The notes under the pieces are model-generated. The model was not told where the DNA came from. It saw only the letters and a program-made list of their open reading frames with translations, and ran no database searches. Shown piece by piece: positions 45,626-56,959 of a stretch of DNA of 64,000 bases. Numbering within the stretch: position 1 is the stretch's first letter; every line of letters begins with the position of its first letter. The position numbers and the translations under genes are program-made. The DNA is taken from contig JAQJVL010000103.1 of NCBI GenBank assembly GCA_035578905.1, positions 620,001-684,000 of the forward strand, given 5' to 3'. This DNA is from Stictocephala bisonia (Eukaryota; Arthropoda; Insecta; Hemiptera; Membracidae).

Positions 45626-46399
45626 TATTACTTTAATTCAAGGTAAATTAAATGGATTTTTGAGTTACCATTCAATTTCACAAATTTAAAGAAGTTAATC
45701 TACAAGTTTAAGAAGATATTGTAGGTTTAGTCTGCTGTAAAAGGGCAATATTTACTCTTCACATTTAGCCTATTTCTATTTTTTACAAATTAATTCTACT
45801 TAAAACTTCACAATTTTGATTTTTAAAACAAAACAAAATGTTCTACATTCCATAGTTCCATAGTTGTTTCAGTTCTTATATTTTAATGCAAGATAATTTA
45901 TTACAAAATCAACTTGACAAATCAAGAAATTAATTAGTGATCTGTTCACTTGTTAGCATGTATTATAAATCTCAGTGAATAGATTCAGTTACAGTATGAA
46001 GTGCATATTTGGCTCACTACCAAGTCTCCCAACCTCTTACCAATATTAACTGGATAAATAGTACAATAATTATTGGTCGAGTCAACTAGAACGTGAGTAA
46101 TGGTAACTTTGTTATAGCATACAACAAAAAGTCAACTAACAAATACCGAGATATTCAATTAAACAAATAGCTACTGTTGCTGGTGTTTTTGTAGTGTTGC
46201 CAATATTTTCGTTTACCAAAGTAATAAAACGTTAATTATGATAATTGTACATGTACTGTTTGGTTTTATGTAAATGATTTTTATGGAATCAGTATATTAT
46301 GAAAATAACAAAAGAAAGACTTAAGTAATGGTATATTGAGCCAATGAATACACATTTATAGATGTGTATTTATTCGTAGAGCAAAGAAAGAACAGGAAC
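45626..46399. other. non-coding stretch
   Basis: AT-rich, nothing recognised. Confidence 0.5.
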
Positions 46400-46414
46400 A
46401 CCTAAGTTTGAGAA

Positions 46415-46990
46415 TTGGAAGGGAGGTTAGAAGAGGTGGAGGAATTTACCTATTTAGGAAGCAAAATCACAATAGATGGTATAGGTCGGAAAGAAATTGT
46501 GAGTAGAAAACAGCAGGCTAAAATTGCATTCAATCTAAGAAAGAATCTACTCACCAGCAAGAATATTAGTCTAGAAGTGATAAAACAAATCATGAAGGCG
46601 TTTGTTTGAAGTGTAGCCCTGTATGGATATGAAATGTCGACTGTGGGTGCACAGGAAAGATGGCTTGGAGGCACTACAGATGTGGTGCTATTAAAGAATG
46701 CTGGAGACCAGCTGGAGGGATAAAATTATCAACGAAGAGGTGCTAAGAAGAGTAAAATAAACTAGATCTCTTTGGAGGCACATCCAGACAAGTTGGTAGG
46801 ACATGATTTGAGACACAACAACAATATGGGAACAATAGCAGAATGAGCTATTGAGAGAAGGAATCGGAGACGACCGAGGATGGCGTACATGCAGCAGATT
46901 TTGAATGATGTAGGTTGTGATACTTCTACGAAAATCAAAAGGAAGACAGACAGACGAGAGGAAAGGTGAGCCACTACAAACCAACCTAAG
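46415..46990 (+). pseudogene. non-LTR retrotransposon reverse-transcriptase C-terminal remnant
   Basis: An open stretch at 46415-46608 reads EEVEEFTYLGSKITIDGIGRKEIVSRKQQAKIAF and NLLTSKNISLEVIKQIMKAFV, then a stop where a Trp codon would be expected, then SVALYGYEM. Further pieces in other frames include LVGHDLRHNN, RRNRRRPRMAYMQQILNDVG and KRKTDRREER. This is the FKYLGS...SLLYGCE...GRPRxxYMxQ series found after the polymerase core in a common arthropod endonuclease/reverse-transcriptase LINE. Several stops and frame changes make it dead, and the polymerase core is missing. The exact clade is uncertain. Confidence 0.75.
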
Positions 46991-47357
46991 GGTTGAGCAC
47001 TAAAGAAGAAGATTGTTTGATATTTGTAGTATTTTGTAAGCTGTTTCAGTACATTATCCAATAATAAATACCTATTTATTATTATTTTTTTTTAAAGAGG
47101 CTTTTATCTCTGAGTGGCTTTTAAACATTTTTTTATATTTATATAGTTTCACCTACAATATCAAAAAAATATCTGCACACAAATCAACTTAACAACTGTT
47201 CAATGAGATTATAATCTTTGATTTTTTATTTTATATAGACAAATAAGCTTGACAAAGGATGAAACTTGTTTCATTTCCAATAACTGTAGCTAAATTTAGA
47301 GTATTGCTAACATAGGTTAGAAACTAAAATGGTAGTGAATTTTCAATACTAGATTTA
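46991..47357. other. non-coding stretch
   Basis: AT-rich. Nothing recognised. Confidence 0.5.
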
Positions 47358-47974
47358 ATTGGTCGGTAGCTTAGTTAGTTAAAGCCCTGCTCCACAAGGC
47401 CCGGCCTCCTCTTGCGATTTTCAGTCATGCGATAGTTTGGTCACAAAATTAGAACAGACTATTTTAATGTCCACATGCAATGGTTCTGCGACTGTAATTC
47501 AAAAGATGCAACATGGTTCTATTTTCAGCAACGCTACTGTCGCGGAAAGAAATCGCAACTGGAGGACTGGCCTAAGCTACAGGTTTTCAGTTCAATCCCA
47601 ATTATGCTCGATCCTCTTAATACCAACACGGCATCTGTTCAATGGTTGCCATCGATATGGACACTACTAGAGAAGTCTGGATTGTTCATGTTGGATGGTA
47701 GTCAAGGTTCAGATTTTGTGCAGGGAAGAGAACTGAGTGTCAGGCCTGTCAGTTAGCTGAAAATCAGACCAACACTAAGTGATTCAGATTCCAAAAAAAT
47801 CTGTAGGTCCCTTAGTTGCCCTGGCTATTGGGCTATTAATAAATAACTCTTTCTCAGGAACAGTAGACCTTAGTTAGTTACAATGACTACACTCGTTCAT
47901 TTTCACTTATCACACTAATTCGCCCCTCATATTCACCCATATCTTGACGATCAGCGTCTTATGAATGAATAATG
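47358..47974 (+). mobile_element. chimeric SINE: family A head on family B body
   Basis: Starts with the family A tRNA-like head (TTGGTCGGTAGCTTAGTTAG), is interrupted by a MITE, resumes with the B box GTTTTCAGTTCAATCCC, then switches at about 47605 to family B body (CTCGATCCTCTTAATACC, GACACTACTAGAGAAGTCTG) and ends with the common tail. A target-size duplication was not found. The hAT element inserted in its last bases. Confidence 0.8.
47398..47572. mobile_element. 175-bp MITE inside SINE head (PIF/Harbinger-like?)
   Basis: Ends GGCCCGGCCTCCTCTTGCGA and its imperfect complement TCGCAACTGGAGGACTGGCC. Removing it restores the spacing of the SINE head. The flanking trinucleotides are CAA and TAA, compatible with a mutated 3-bp target duplication as in PIF/Harbinger elements. 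The class is inferred only from end composition and target size. Confidence 0.6.
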
Positions 47975-47982
47975 AATTAGAG
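47975..47982 (+). repeat. hAT target-site duplication, left
   Basis: AATTAGAG, identical to 50689-50696. Confidence 0.95.
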
Positions 47983-50688
47983 CAGCGGTTCCCAACCTGG
48001 GGTACGCGTACCCCTTGGGGGTACGCAACGACCTGGTTGGGGGTACGCCGAAAATATTTGGTAATGGCGGACTTTATGTGTTTGTCGTACCTGACCTGTC
48101 TGTCGTACCTACGTGGTGATTGAAAAGTACAGTACAGTACTGGCGCGCCGAATCGTCCGATGGTCCAACTCACGCTCGCTCGTCAAGGTTAGTTAGCCCT
48201 CTGCCGCTCCCCCTCCCCCACTCACTTAGCCACGCAATGCACTGCTACCGTACCGTCAGTCAGTGCTCGCATAGTTCACTTGCATAGTAGTTGACTGTCG
48301 TCTGTCGCTCTTCATTACGTGATTTTATGCTCAGTTTACTTTTTACTTGCTTATTGTGCGTTTTAGTTTTTGACTGATTTGTAAACCATTTAACTGTAAT
48401 CAAGAAGATGGAAAAGTGGTTAAAAACTGGATAAGTTAAAACAAATTAGACTGATACGGCAAGTCAGGTGCTTAGCAAGCCTAGTACGTCCCGGGACTCA
48501 GCAGCAGAAAATTCTTCTTGTGTGAGTACCAGTGATACTAAACCTCATAAATCTAGTACTAGTACTGGAACTTCCTCAAAGGAACGAAAATATTCAAATG
48601 AGTACTTGAAATATGGATTTTCGTTTACTGGAGAGGAGGAAAGTCCAAACCCACTATGTGTTGTTTGTGGAGAAATTTTAAGCAATGGAAGCATGAAACC
48701 TTCCTTACTTTTGCGCCACCTTGAATCCAAACACGCCCAGCACAAAAATAAAGAAATTACCTATTTTGAACGACTTTCAAAAAATTATGGGAAAGATGGA
48801 GTGGTTTCTTCTTATTTCGCATCAGTTAATAGAGATAACGAAAATGATGTGGAAGCCTCTTACAAAATTAGCTACCATATTGCAAAAAGTGGTAAAAACC
48901 ACACAATAGGTGAGGATTTGATAGCCCCCTGTATAAAAGATGCTGTTCAGTGTATGTTTGGTCGGGACTTTGTTCGTAAGGTGAACTCCATCCCGCTGTC
49001 AAACAACACAGTTTCACGGCGAATTCACGACATTTCTGAGTACATTGAAGACAAAGTGGTTCAGCGATTAAAAGACAGTGATTTTTTTTCCATCCAAGTT
49101 GATGAAAGTACGGACATTGCTGCCCTAGCAATCTTACTTGTTACTGCAAGGTATGTAAATCCTAACAAGGAGTTTGAAGAAAATCTGTTGCTGTGCCATG
49201 CATTAACTAAGCGTACTACAGGTGTTCAATGTGATTTATAGCTACTTCTGTGAAAAAGAAATAGGCTGGGGTAAATTGTGCGGTATATGCACTGACGGGG
49301 GAAAATCAATGTCTGGCATATATATCGGTCTTCGGAGGCGGGTAAAAGAAGTGGCCCCCCACGTAGCATGGAGCCATTGTTGCATCCACAGACAGAGTTT
49401 TGCAGCCAAAAAGTTGCCGTCTTCTTTGAATGATGTTCTCAATGAAGCAGTTAAAGTAGTCAACTTTGTTAAAGCCAATGCAACAAACTCCAGACTGTTC
49501 AAAGTGCTTTGTGAAGATATGGGTGGCATTCACTCCACGTTGCTTTTGCACACTGAAGTAAGGTGGCTATCTCGCGGGAAGGTTCTTGCAAGACCTTTTG
49601 AGCTCAGACATGAACTGCAAGTATTTTTTGAAGAGCATCCTTTTTATTTAGCCTCCAAGTTTCATGATAGTGACTGGCTTCAAAAGCTTGCTTATTTAGC
49701 TGACATTTTTTCACAGATCAATAAACTCAATTTAGAGTTACAGAACAGCTCAATTACAGTATTCAAAGTTGCTGACAAAATTGAATCCATGCTGAAGAAA
49801 ATTGATTTTTGGAAAACCTGTATTCAAAACAATCAAGCTGAAGTTTTTGGCTCGCTTCATGATTTCTTGAGTGACAATAATCTGTCCATAGCTGACAAAG
49901 TGAAACATCAAATAGTGACACATTTGACAAACCCGAAGAACTCTTTTAGAAAGTATTTTCCTAAACGAGGTGACGGAGAGAACTGGATTGCAGATCCTTT
50001 CAATGAAGAAAACGTCAAGACTGCTACATGGACCGTTCATGAGATGGAAAAGCTCCTAGAACTTTCAAGTGACTCTTCCTTGAAGTCCGAGTTCAAAAAG
50101 AAACCCCTTGGACAATTCTGGGTGACCATAAGGGATGAATATGGACCCTTAACTACAAAAGCCCTTCTGGTTTTACTTCCTTTTACAAACACAGAACTTG
50201 TTGAGAGATCGTTCTCTTCCTATGCTTTTATTAAGAACAAGTATAGGAATAAGCTAAATGCAAGTCCTGATTTAAGAGTGTATTTATCAACCTTTGATAT
50301 TGATTTCAAAACATTATGTGCAACAAAACAGGCCCAAGGGTCACACTAAAACAGTTTTGACTTGTTTTAAGAATAATTTTGATTTCATTTTTTTCAATAA
50401 ACTTATTTGCTAATTCTAGTATGTTTTCGTGATAAGAAACATTGTATTTACTTTATTATTATTTTTTTACAGTTGGTATTTATAATTTACTAAGTTTACT
50501 AGAAACATATATAGGCCTAATTTTGGAACAATAACTTTATTGTCAAATAAAAGATAAAAAAAACTCTTGCGTAAATATTTACTTTCCATGATTAATGTTC
50601 TTGGATGGAACTTTTTTTTCTTGGGGGTACAATTTGAAATAAATTTATCTCAAGGGGTACGGCAGTGAAAAAAGGTTGGGAACCGCTG
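47983..50688 (+). mobile_element. hAT transposon (ZBED5-like transposase), 2.7 kb
   Basis: Perfect 16-bp inverted ends CAGCGGTTCCCAACCT / AGGTTGGGAACCGCTG, with an exact 8-bp duplication (AATTAGAG) on each side, the hallmark of hAT elements. Just inside the left end is a GGGGTACGCGTACCCC palindrome, and the right end has related GGGGTAC words. One transposase gene fills the element. It is complete in structure, but its gene is broken by two early stops and one frameshift. Confidence 0.96.
48408..50349 (+). pseudogene. hAT transposase, BED-finger type, disrupted
   Basis: Start chosen at ATG 48408 because MEKWLKTG is the usual beginning of this family, followed in frame by stops at 48432 and 48447 before SQVLSKPSTSRDS. 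BED-type zinc finger: CVVCGEIL ... LLRHLESKH (C-C-H-H, about 48655-48735). The catalytic core has QVDESTD (first acidic residue) and CTDGGKSMSG (second). CIHRQSFAAKKLP and TEVRWLSRGKVL are typical family blocks. The end LPFTNTELVERSFSSY supplies the final Glu and the dimerisation region. Frames 48408-49241 and 49222-50349 must be joined by a shift near 49222-49230, where a few codons appear lost after KRTTG. Closest to the group that gave rise to vertebrate ZBED5. Three lesions only, so decay is recent. Confidence 0.93.
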
Positions 50689-50696
50689 AATTAGAG
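50689..50696 (+). repeat. hAT target-site duplication, right
   Basis: AATTAGAG. Confidence 0.95.
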
Positions 50697-52328
50697 TAAT
50701 AGCAAATTTTTAAAGGGAACAGCTGATATCTACCATGTTGATTTTTCATCGTGCTAAATTAATTAATTTACTTTTTAAATTTAATTAATTAACTTTCTAT
50801 GCAATATTTGGCCTTACTTTGTAGATACATTTGCTCATGTGCATTCATTTGAAATCCATGTTCGCCCATATCTTCTCAATCGCCATCTTAAGAATAGATA
50901 AAAAAAATAACTAAATAGAAATAATACCTTGTTACTCAGAAAAATATTTCAAATTCGTCTTTGCCATTAAAAAATAAACACGTTGAAATAAACGTTTTTA
51001 AACCGGACAGCAAAATCAAAAAATTGGAAACCATTAAACATATTTACAAAAGCAGTTCCATTTAAAGGATAATAAATGAATATAAAATATTGTATTAAGT
51101 TTGAAAATCGTATTTTAATTGTAGCCTCAAAACTAATATCTTCTGAAGAAGAAGCAGAGCTAAAACGGAAATCCCAGAGAATGAAGGTATACTGGGAAGG
51201 GATAAAGGCAAATAACTACAAAAGGCAACCCAGATGACAGAAGTGGTCCTATGATGATCTTAAAAGCAACAAAAAAATATATAGTGTTAATATGAAAACT
51301 TGCCACATTTGTTGTTTCAATACCAAACAAGTTAGCAAAGTCCTGGTGCAGGGTACCCCAATAATTTATTGGGGGAATCAAAATTAAAATATTTTCGAAA
51401 ATGGGTTTAACCCTAACCTCCCCCCCCCTCTTACCCATACTCAACATTTTTAAATTGTAAACTTTACTTTGTAGTCGTTCCTTTGAAAGCCCTTTAAAAA
51501 TGTAGAGTTTGTACAACAGATTTTGATATCGTGCTAATTGCTTAGTAATTCTTATAAGGATATAAAAAGCTTGTAATTTATGTCATTCTTAACTTTTACC
51601 ATAGTGGCTGGTCTTAATTTAATTTACAAATCATAACATATAAACTTATTGAAAGTCATGGTCAAGTCTTCAGCCAGGTTTTAAGATTTTGACGTAGGGT
51701 CAAAATTGATTGTATCAAAGGTATCATTTAGCAAGTTATTTGTTTACCAATTAAAATTAGGACAGGGAGTCTTATACCAATCTGTATTAGTTGTAACACA
51801 TTTTAACAATACTAAAATTAATCTGATTATTTTTACATAAAAATAAGTTTTCAGAACACATAGAAAATTATAAAATGTGCCTTGTCCTATTTTTATTTCA
51901 CATGTTTGCAATTTTTTATATGTAAAATGATTGTAATAATTAATAATCGCACAAATTATTTAATTCTAATAAAAATTCTTTTTGACGATAAAGGAATTTA
52001 CGTTTAAAAATAAGGAGGGTTTGTTTTGCTAGTTAAAACAGTACCCACATTTTAGCTACCAAATGTGTTACGCCTTCAGAATTGTATTAGGCTACCGGCC
52101 AGCTCCTGTGATGGAAAAATAAGGGAGGAAAGCCAAGTGGGGTGGGGCTTCGATATATATTGCAGCTTACTAAAGTAACATTTCTTATGGTTCAAGCATT
52201 TTTCTTACTTTTAACTTTTATCATATAAGTTTATGCATTAACTGAGCAGATATTAGCGATTTTAATAGCATTTTATTTTAATTTTGTATTTCTAGCTATA
52301 TTTATATGTAATTATTATTCATTAGTAA
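50697..52328. other. non-coding stretch with SINE tail fragment
   Basis: No gene. A short SINE tail (GAAATCCATGTTCGCCCATA, CAATCGCCATCTTAAGAA) lies at about 50825-50900 on the plus strand. The 118-codon minus-strand frame at 51516-51160 has a low-complexity, AT-driven sequence without recognisable domains. Confidence 0.5.
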
Positions 52329-52612
52329 GACACCGATCTTCAAGATATGGTTAATATAAGGGGCAAATAAGTGTGATCATTGTAGATGAACGAGTGTAGT
52401 CATTGTTACTAAGGTCGACTGTCCCTCAGATAGAGCTATTTATCATAGCCCAATAGCCAGGGCAACTAAGGAACCTACAGCTTTAGGTGGGATCTGAACC
52501 ACATAGTGTTGGTCTAATTTTCAGCTGACTGACAAGCCTGACACCCAGTTCTCTTCCCTACACAACCTTGACTACCATCCAACATGGACACCCCAGATTT
52601 CTGTAGTAGTAT
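52329..52612 (-). mobile_element. SINE family B, copy 7 (head-truncated)
   Basis: Minus strand. The tail with CGATCTTCAAGATATGG lies at the left, then the shared block, the B-box-like CACATAGT/GTGGTTCAGATCCCACC, and body to ACTACTACAGAAATCTGGGG at the right, where it stops. Confidence 0.8.
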
Positions 52613-53428
52613 CCACTATTTATTAAATAAACAACACAGTCTTTCTTAATAATTGAGATCGCCAAAAAATTAATAAATTAAATCTATAAATAAAATAATT
52701 ATACAATATTATATTTGTTTTGATTGTAGTTAACCAAGTATTGTTAAAAATTGGTTTCATAAATTGAAAGTAGAGTTGTTATAATAATTTCTTATAATTT
52801 TTGCTTAGTTAATTTAAAATTGCTGAAGAAATCACCGCAAATGTTGCTATTGTTCCTCTGGATCCAATAAATAAGCTTTTTTAAAGAAATAACACTTTTT
52901 AATTGAGTGGTGTTAAAAAGTACTGAAAAAAAAATTAAAGACTAAATTAAACAAACAATAACATTCAGTAATGTTTCATACCATTAAGGATCATACGAAC
53001 GTCTGTATTAATTGGTGTTTATTTATGATTTAAAAAAGACTTTAAGAGAAAATTCTCTCCAAATCTAATTAGAACTAATTAATAAAAATGTATAACATTT
53101 TTATTAAGCATAAACCCCTTGAGCTAAAAGAAATTCTTATTTAAAAAATAATATGCATAAAATGTTCAAAGGAAATTAGTGGTAATTAAATACTGCGTAG
53201 GTTACTTCATTACGTTACAACTATTGAATTTCATTTCCTTTTATCGATGCTTGAGAGTTACGAGAGTTTCAACAGCCAATTAGGTTATAGCAATATTCAT
53301 TAACTCTACACCGGAGTCTCAGTTATCCAATACCTTATTTAGGAAAACAAATACAGTTTGTTCTGTATAAGTCTTCCAGTGAATTTATATGGAAAGTTGT
53401 TACCTGTATTTTTAAATATTTAAAAATG
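52613..53428. other. non-coding stretch
   Basis: AT-rich. Nothing recognised. Confidence 0.5.
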
Positions 53429-53648
53429 TACTAATAACTAAAGCTTCCGGTAACAGCGGCGTCAAGGTGTTATCAAAAATATTTATTTTACAAGACTTGA
53501 TTATATAGTCGAAAGGTTGTATTGCCACTTTAGTCTCAGAGATACCACTGAGGATGCCACATCACAGCATGGGCGAAACTTTTGGTGATGTAAATATTGT
53601 AGATAACACCTTGACACGCTTGTTACCAGAAGCTTTAGTTATTAGTAG
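53429..53648. repeat. short inverted repeat with ribozyme-like centre
   Basis: Arms 53429-53484 and 53592-53648 are imperfect reverse complements (CTAATAACTAAAGCTTCCGG / CCAGAAGCTTTAGTTATTAG; GTCAAGGTGTTATC / GATAACACCTTGAC). The roughly 107-bp centre includes CTGAGGA (53548-53554), a possible stem, and GAAAC (53575-53579), the conserved blocks of a hammerhead ribozyme. Such arrangements are known from ends of Penelope-like retroelements. No reverse transcriptase is nearby. Confidence 0.6.
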
Positions 53649-54868
53649 ACACCGGCCGCTTAAGCTTACTAAATAAAATTTTAAAATGTATTGCGTTAAG
53701 GCGTAAACAATTCAGTACATATGCATTTAAACCCTAACATTTCCTCATATAAAACATATGAAAATTCATTATAAATGTATTATGAAGTCAAAGTTTGTAC
53801 TTGATACTTGAATCTGGAATCCGTATGCTCCAAAGATGGAGTACTGGACCAGGTCATAGTGCCTGGTCCCAGGTCATAGTGTCCTACATAGGTCCCTGGC
53901 AAAGGATACACATATTATGCATCTTTAACATGTAAAATAAAATGTTATTTAAAGTTATCCACTTCATAAAAGCATTTCTTAGCCAGATACGCTTTTAACT
54001 CTTGTCTAAATTTATAAATTTTTAAGATACTTTTAATATTATTTGGACGCTGTTGCTAAAATTTAAGGCCACATATTCTGATTTTTTTTTTTTTTTATAT
54101 TTATCAAAAAGAGTGAAACAGTGACCAACAATAAAAAAAGTTCTCTTTCTATAGTGTTGTAACCACTGGTTTTTAAGGAGGTTTAGGCTCTTGAACCATT
54201 ATATACACGATTGATTCAAAAATATAAAGGCTTGAAACTAAAGAAGGCCTAGCTGAGCAAAACTTTCCCTACTCCGATTTTAATGCAAAAACATAGGCAA
54301 ATCTCGTTAGGGACTATTACACGACTGAAAATGATAGTTTGGGGGATTTCACACATACACCTAAATAAAAGGGAGGGATCAAATAGAAATCATCAACTAA
54401 ATTTTCATATTAAAAGTGTTTACAAAGTAGGATAAATGTTACTCACACATAAATAACTTATCTGTAACACGGTTTACCTTGGGTATCATTAAGTACAATG
54501 AAAAAAACCAACATTTCGGTCATAATACAGAAAAATATATTTATCTTTTCTTTAGGAACAGTAAAAATGAAAAGGGAATTTTTGGACATTCCTGTACATG
54601 CACAGCACTTCAAATATTATGTGGATATGCTGAAAATTCTGGAGATATTTTAGTATTTTTGTTGTTTGGGAAAGAGGATTAAAACTTTGCAAATTCAATT
54701 TGGAGCTAAATACTTATTTTTTAACGTACATAAAAGCTCTCTACCCTGAACAGAGATCGGCCCACGAGGAGTCGGTAGATAATTTCAAATGTGCTGGTTG
54801 AGAAAAGAAGTATCCCTCAAACGCATTTGAAAATAATCTTCATTTAAAAAATATAAGTTTTAAAAGAG
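53649..54868. other. non-coding stretch
   Basis: No gene. A short duplication of CCAGGTCATAGTG occurs at about 53850-53880, and poly-T at about 54080-54097. Confidence 0.5.
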
Positions 54869-55037
54869 TTTTCACTACACTACTATGAGTTTAGCTGTTT
54901 TCGTTATGTGTTTACAACCTGCGAAACATCATATTTTCAACAGCTGTCTTTTGTTTACTACCGAAAGTAACATTGTTTACAACCGAAAATTTTCCACAGT
55001 CAACAACACCTGTTTTTATTCCGTAGTGTAGTGAAAA
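54869..55037. mobile_element. possible 169-bp MITE
   Basis: Perfect 15-bp inverted ends TTTTCACTACACTAC (54869) and GTAGTGTAGTGAAAA (55023). The minus-strand frame at 55151-54912 spans it without recognisable content. No target duplication identified. Confidence 0.45.
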
Positions 55038-55802
55038 GTATCGTTCAAAACTCGAGTGAAAGTGTTTTGTATGTTCTCGACTAATTGATGTGCTCGACAA
55101 GTCTCGCACTTCAAACATATGATCTCGAACATGCAAAACCCCACTTTCCACTCTTGTTATGAAATATACTATTGTTATTTATATGAAATATAATATATTT
55201 CATATAAATATTAAATATTATATGAAATATAATATTTAAATTTGTTCTGAATGGTTTCTAACCATATGAACAAAAAAAACACTATGTAGAGAAATTATAC
55301 TAACTACAGCAACTTATAATAAAATTATATATTAAACAAATTTTTCAGCTGAATTTTATGGTTTATTGTACAAATCTTTGAATAGCCGTAAAATGTTAAT
55401 TAATGATCCTTTTGAAGTACGGCTTTTAGTATTCTTCTTAAAAGATGTGCAGATTTCATTTCATCATTCTTGGAAACAATAGCAGTAAGTCCATATTAAA
55501 TGATAAGTCGTGTAATAGTGATATGATCAAAAACAAAAAGGAGCACTCCTTTTACTCTTGTTCAATTTTGAACCAACGATAAGGCAAATTATATTAAATT
55601 ATTTCCAGATTTGCTCATTCATATTCAACATTTTTGCCAAGATTGCTTTAAACATTTTATACTATTGTGAAAGGGTGACACTAAGTAATTTTAAACAATT
55701 TAATGGTGAAATTAATTTCTATCTCGCAAGATCGTCAGTTATACAGAAAATCAAGATTGTATGTTTTTTATATATACTCTCAGAGTATTTATTTATTTAT
55801 TT
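55038..55802. other. non-coding stretch with AT palindrome
   Basis: A palindromic run of TATGAAATATAATAT and its complement lies at about 55180-55245. No gene is recognised in the 100-codon frame at 55558-55860. Confidence 0.5.
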
Positions 55803-56107
55803 TTTATTTATTCATACGACGCCGATCGTCAAGATATGGGCGAATATGGATTTCGAATGAGTGTGATGAGTGTAAATGAGCTAATGTAGTCATTGTTACA
55901 AACTAAGGCCGACTATTCCTTAGAAAGTGTCATTAATTAATAGCCCAATGACAAATGAACAGCCGGTGGTTATCAGCTGATCCTTCTCAAAATGTATTGA
56001 CTCTGATTGGGATCGAACTGAGAACCTTGAGAGTCCCCCGATGACCAATCCATGCTACATGAGCTCTGTCATGAAGCTGGGATTGAACCAACTACGCTAC
56101 CGACCAA
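55803..56107 (-). mobile_element. SINE family A, copy 2 (with internal insertion)
   Basis: Minus strand, full length: the head is TTGGTCGGTAGCGTAGTTGG, the B box is GTTCTCAGTTCGATCCCAAT, the body has CAGCCGGTGGTTATCAGCTG (plus-strand form), and the tail is CGATCGGCGTCGTATGAATAAA. Between A and B boxes it has about 40 extra bases (CATGACAGAGCTCATGTAGC) not present in copy 1. Confidence 0.85.
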
Positions 56108-56950
56108 TTTTTATATTATAAAGACTTACATGCAAATAAAATGTCCTGCTTAATTATTTTAAAACCTTATGTTCCAAAATTTGCTAAGAAATGAGTCCAA
56201 ACAGCATGCTATATACAGTTTTTTATGTAAACATGTATTATATAATCATTTTTGAATGTTCATTGATATCTATATGTACTAAGTTTACCCAATCACAAAA
56301 TAAGTTTGGAGGTGATTTTTTAGGGGTACAAATAATTAAATGTGAGTATAATTAAAATTTACTTTGACTTTATGATCGTATGTTTCTTTTATTATTTATA
56401 TCGTATTTAAAAACTAAAAAAATATAATTAACTGTACAAAGATTTTTTATTGTTGTAACAATTACTTAAAAGACACAATGCATGGCTTTTACTCATGAAT
56501 AGTAATTAATTACAACTGAAGATGAAATTAGAGAGAGAGATCCAAGGTTTTGGGGCTGTCCACATTTCACATTGTTAAATGTAATTAAATTCATGCTACA
56601 GCTTAAAGGTTAGGGAGACAGTTGAAATTTTGCCTCTGGTTAAATAATCTTCCGCAGTGTAAGAGGCAGGAAATATTAAACTATATATCAACCCCATTTA
56701 CTTAACATTACCTAACAATTATTGAAACCCAAATATTGTGAGCGTGATGAACTAACAAAGTATTAAAATTGTACACGTAAAACTACATTATGATGACCAG
56801 CCAGCGTAATCTTGGTGGACCCACATGCCTACCTGGCATACGTCTTGAAGAGAGCTCCTCTCTCTTTACGAGCCCTCCCACCCATAGTGTTTTTGACGGA
56901 CTAACCAGCCTATCTGGCGTAATACTTTAAGAGTCCTCTTAATTTAAAAT
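56108..56950. other. non-coding stretch with decayed duplication
   Basis: No gene. Near 56793-56940 two degenerate copies of an 85-100-bp block occur (ACCAGCC...CTGGCATACGTCTTGAAGAG and ACCAGCC...CTGGCGTAATACTTTAAGAG). Confidence 0.45.
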
Positions 56951-56959
56951 CCTAAGTAC

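Noticed and set aside
46450..47061. Minus-strand frames of 74-99 codons
   Set aside because: Shadows of a plus-strand reverse-transcriptase remnant.
47358..47430. GGTCGGTAGCTTAGTTAGTTAAAG considered as a tRNA gene
   Set aside because: No complete cloverleaf or anticodon arm. It is the head of a dispersed SINE and is interrupted by a MITE.
48545..50040. Several minus-strand frames across the hAT element
   Set aside because: Antisense shadows of the hAT transposase.
51160..51516. 118-codon minus-strand frame
   Set aside because: No recognisable motif. It lies in repeat-poor AT-rich DNA with a C-run, and I see no support beyond length.
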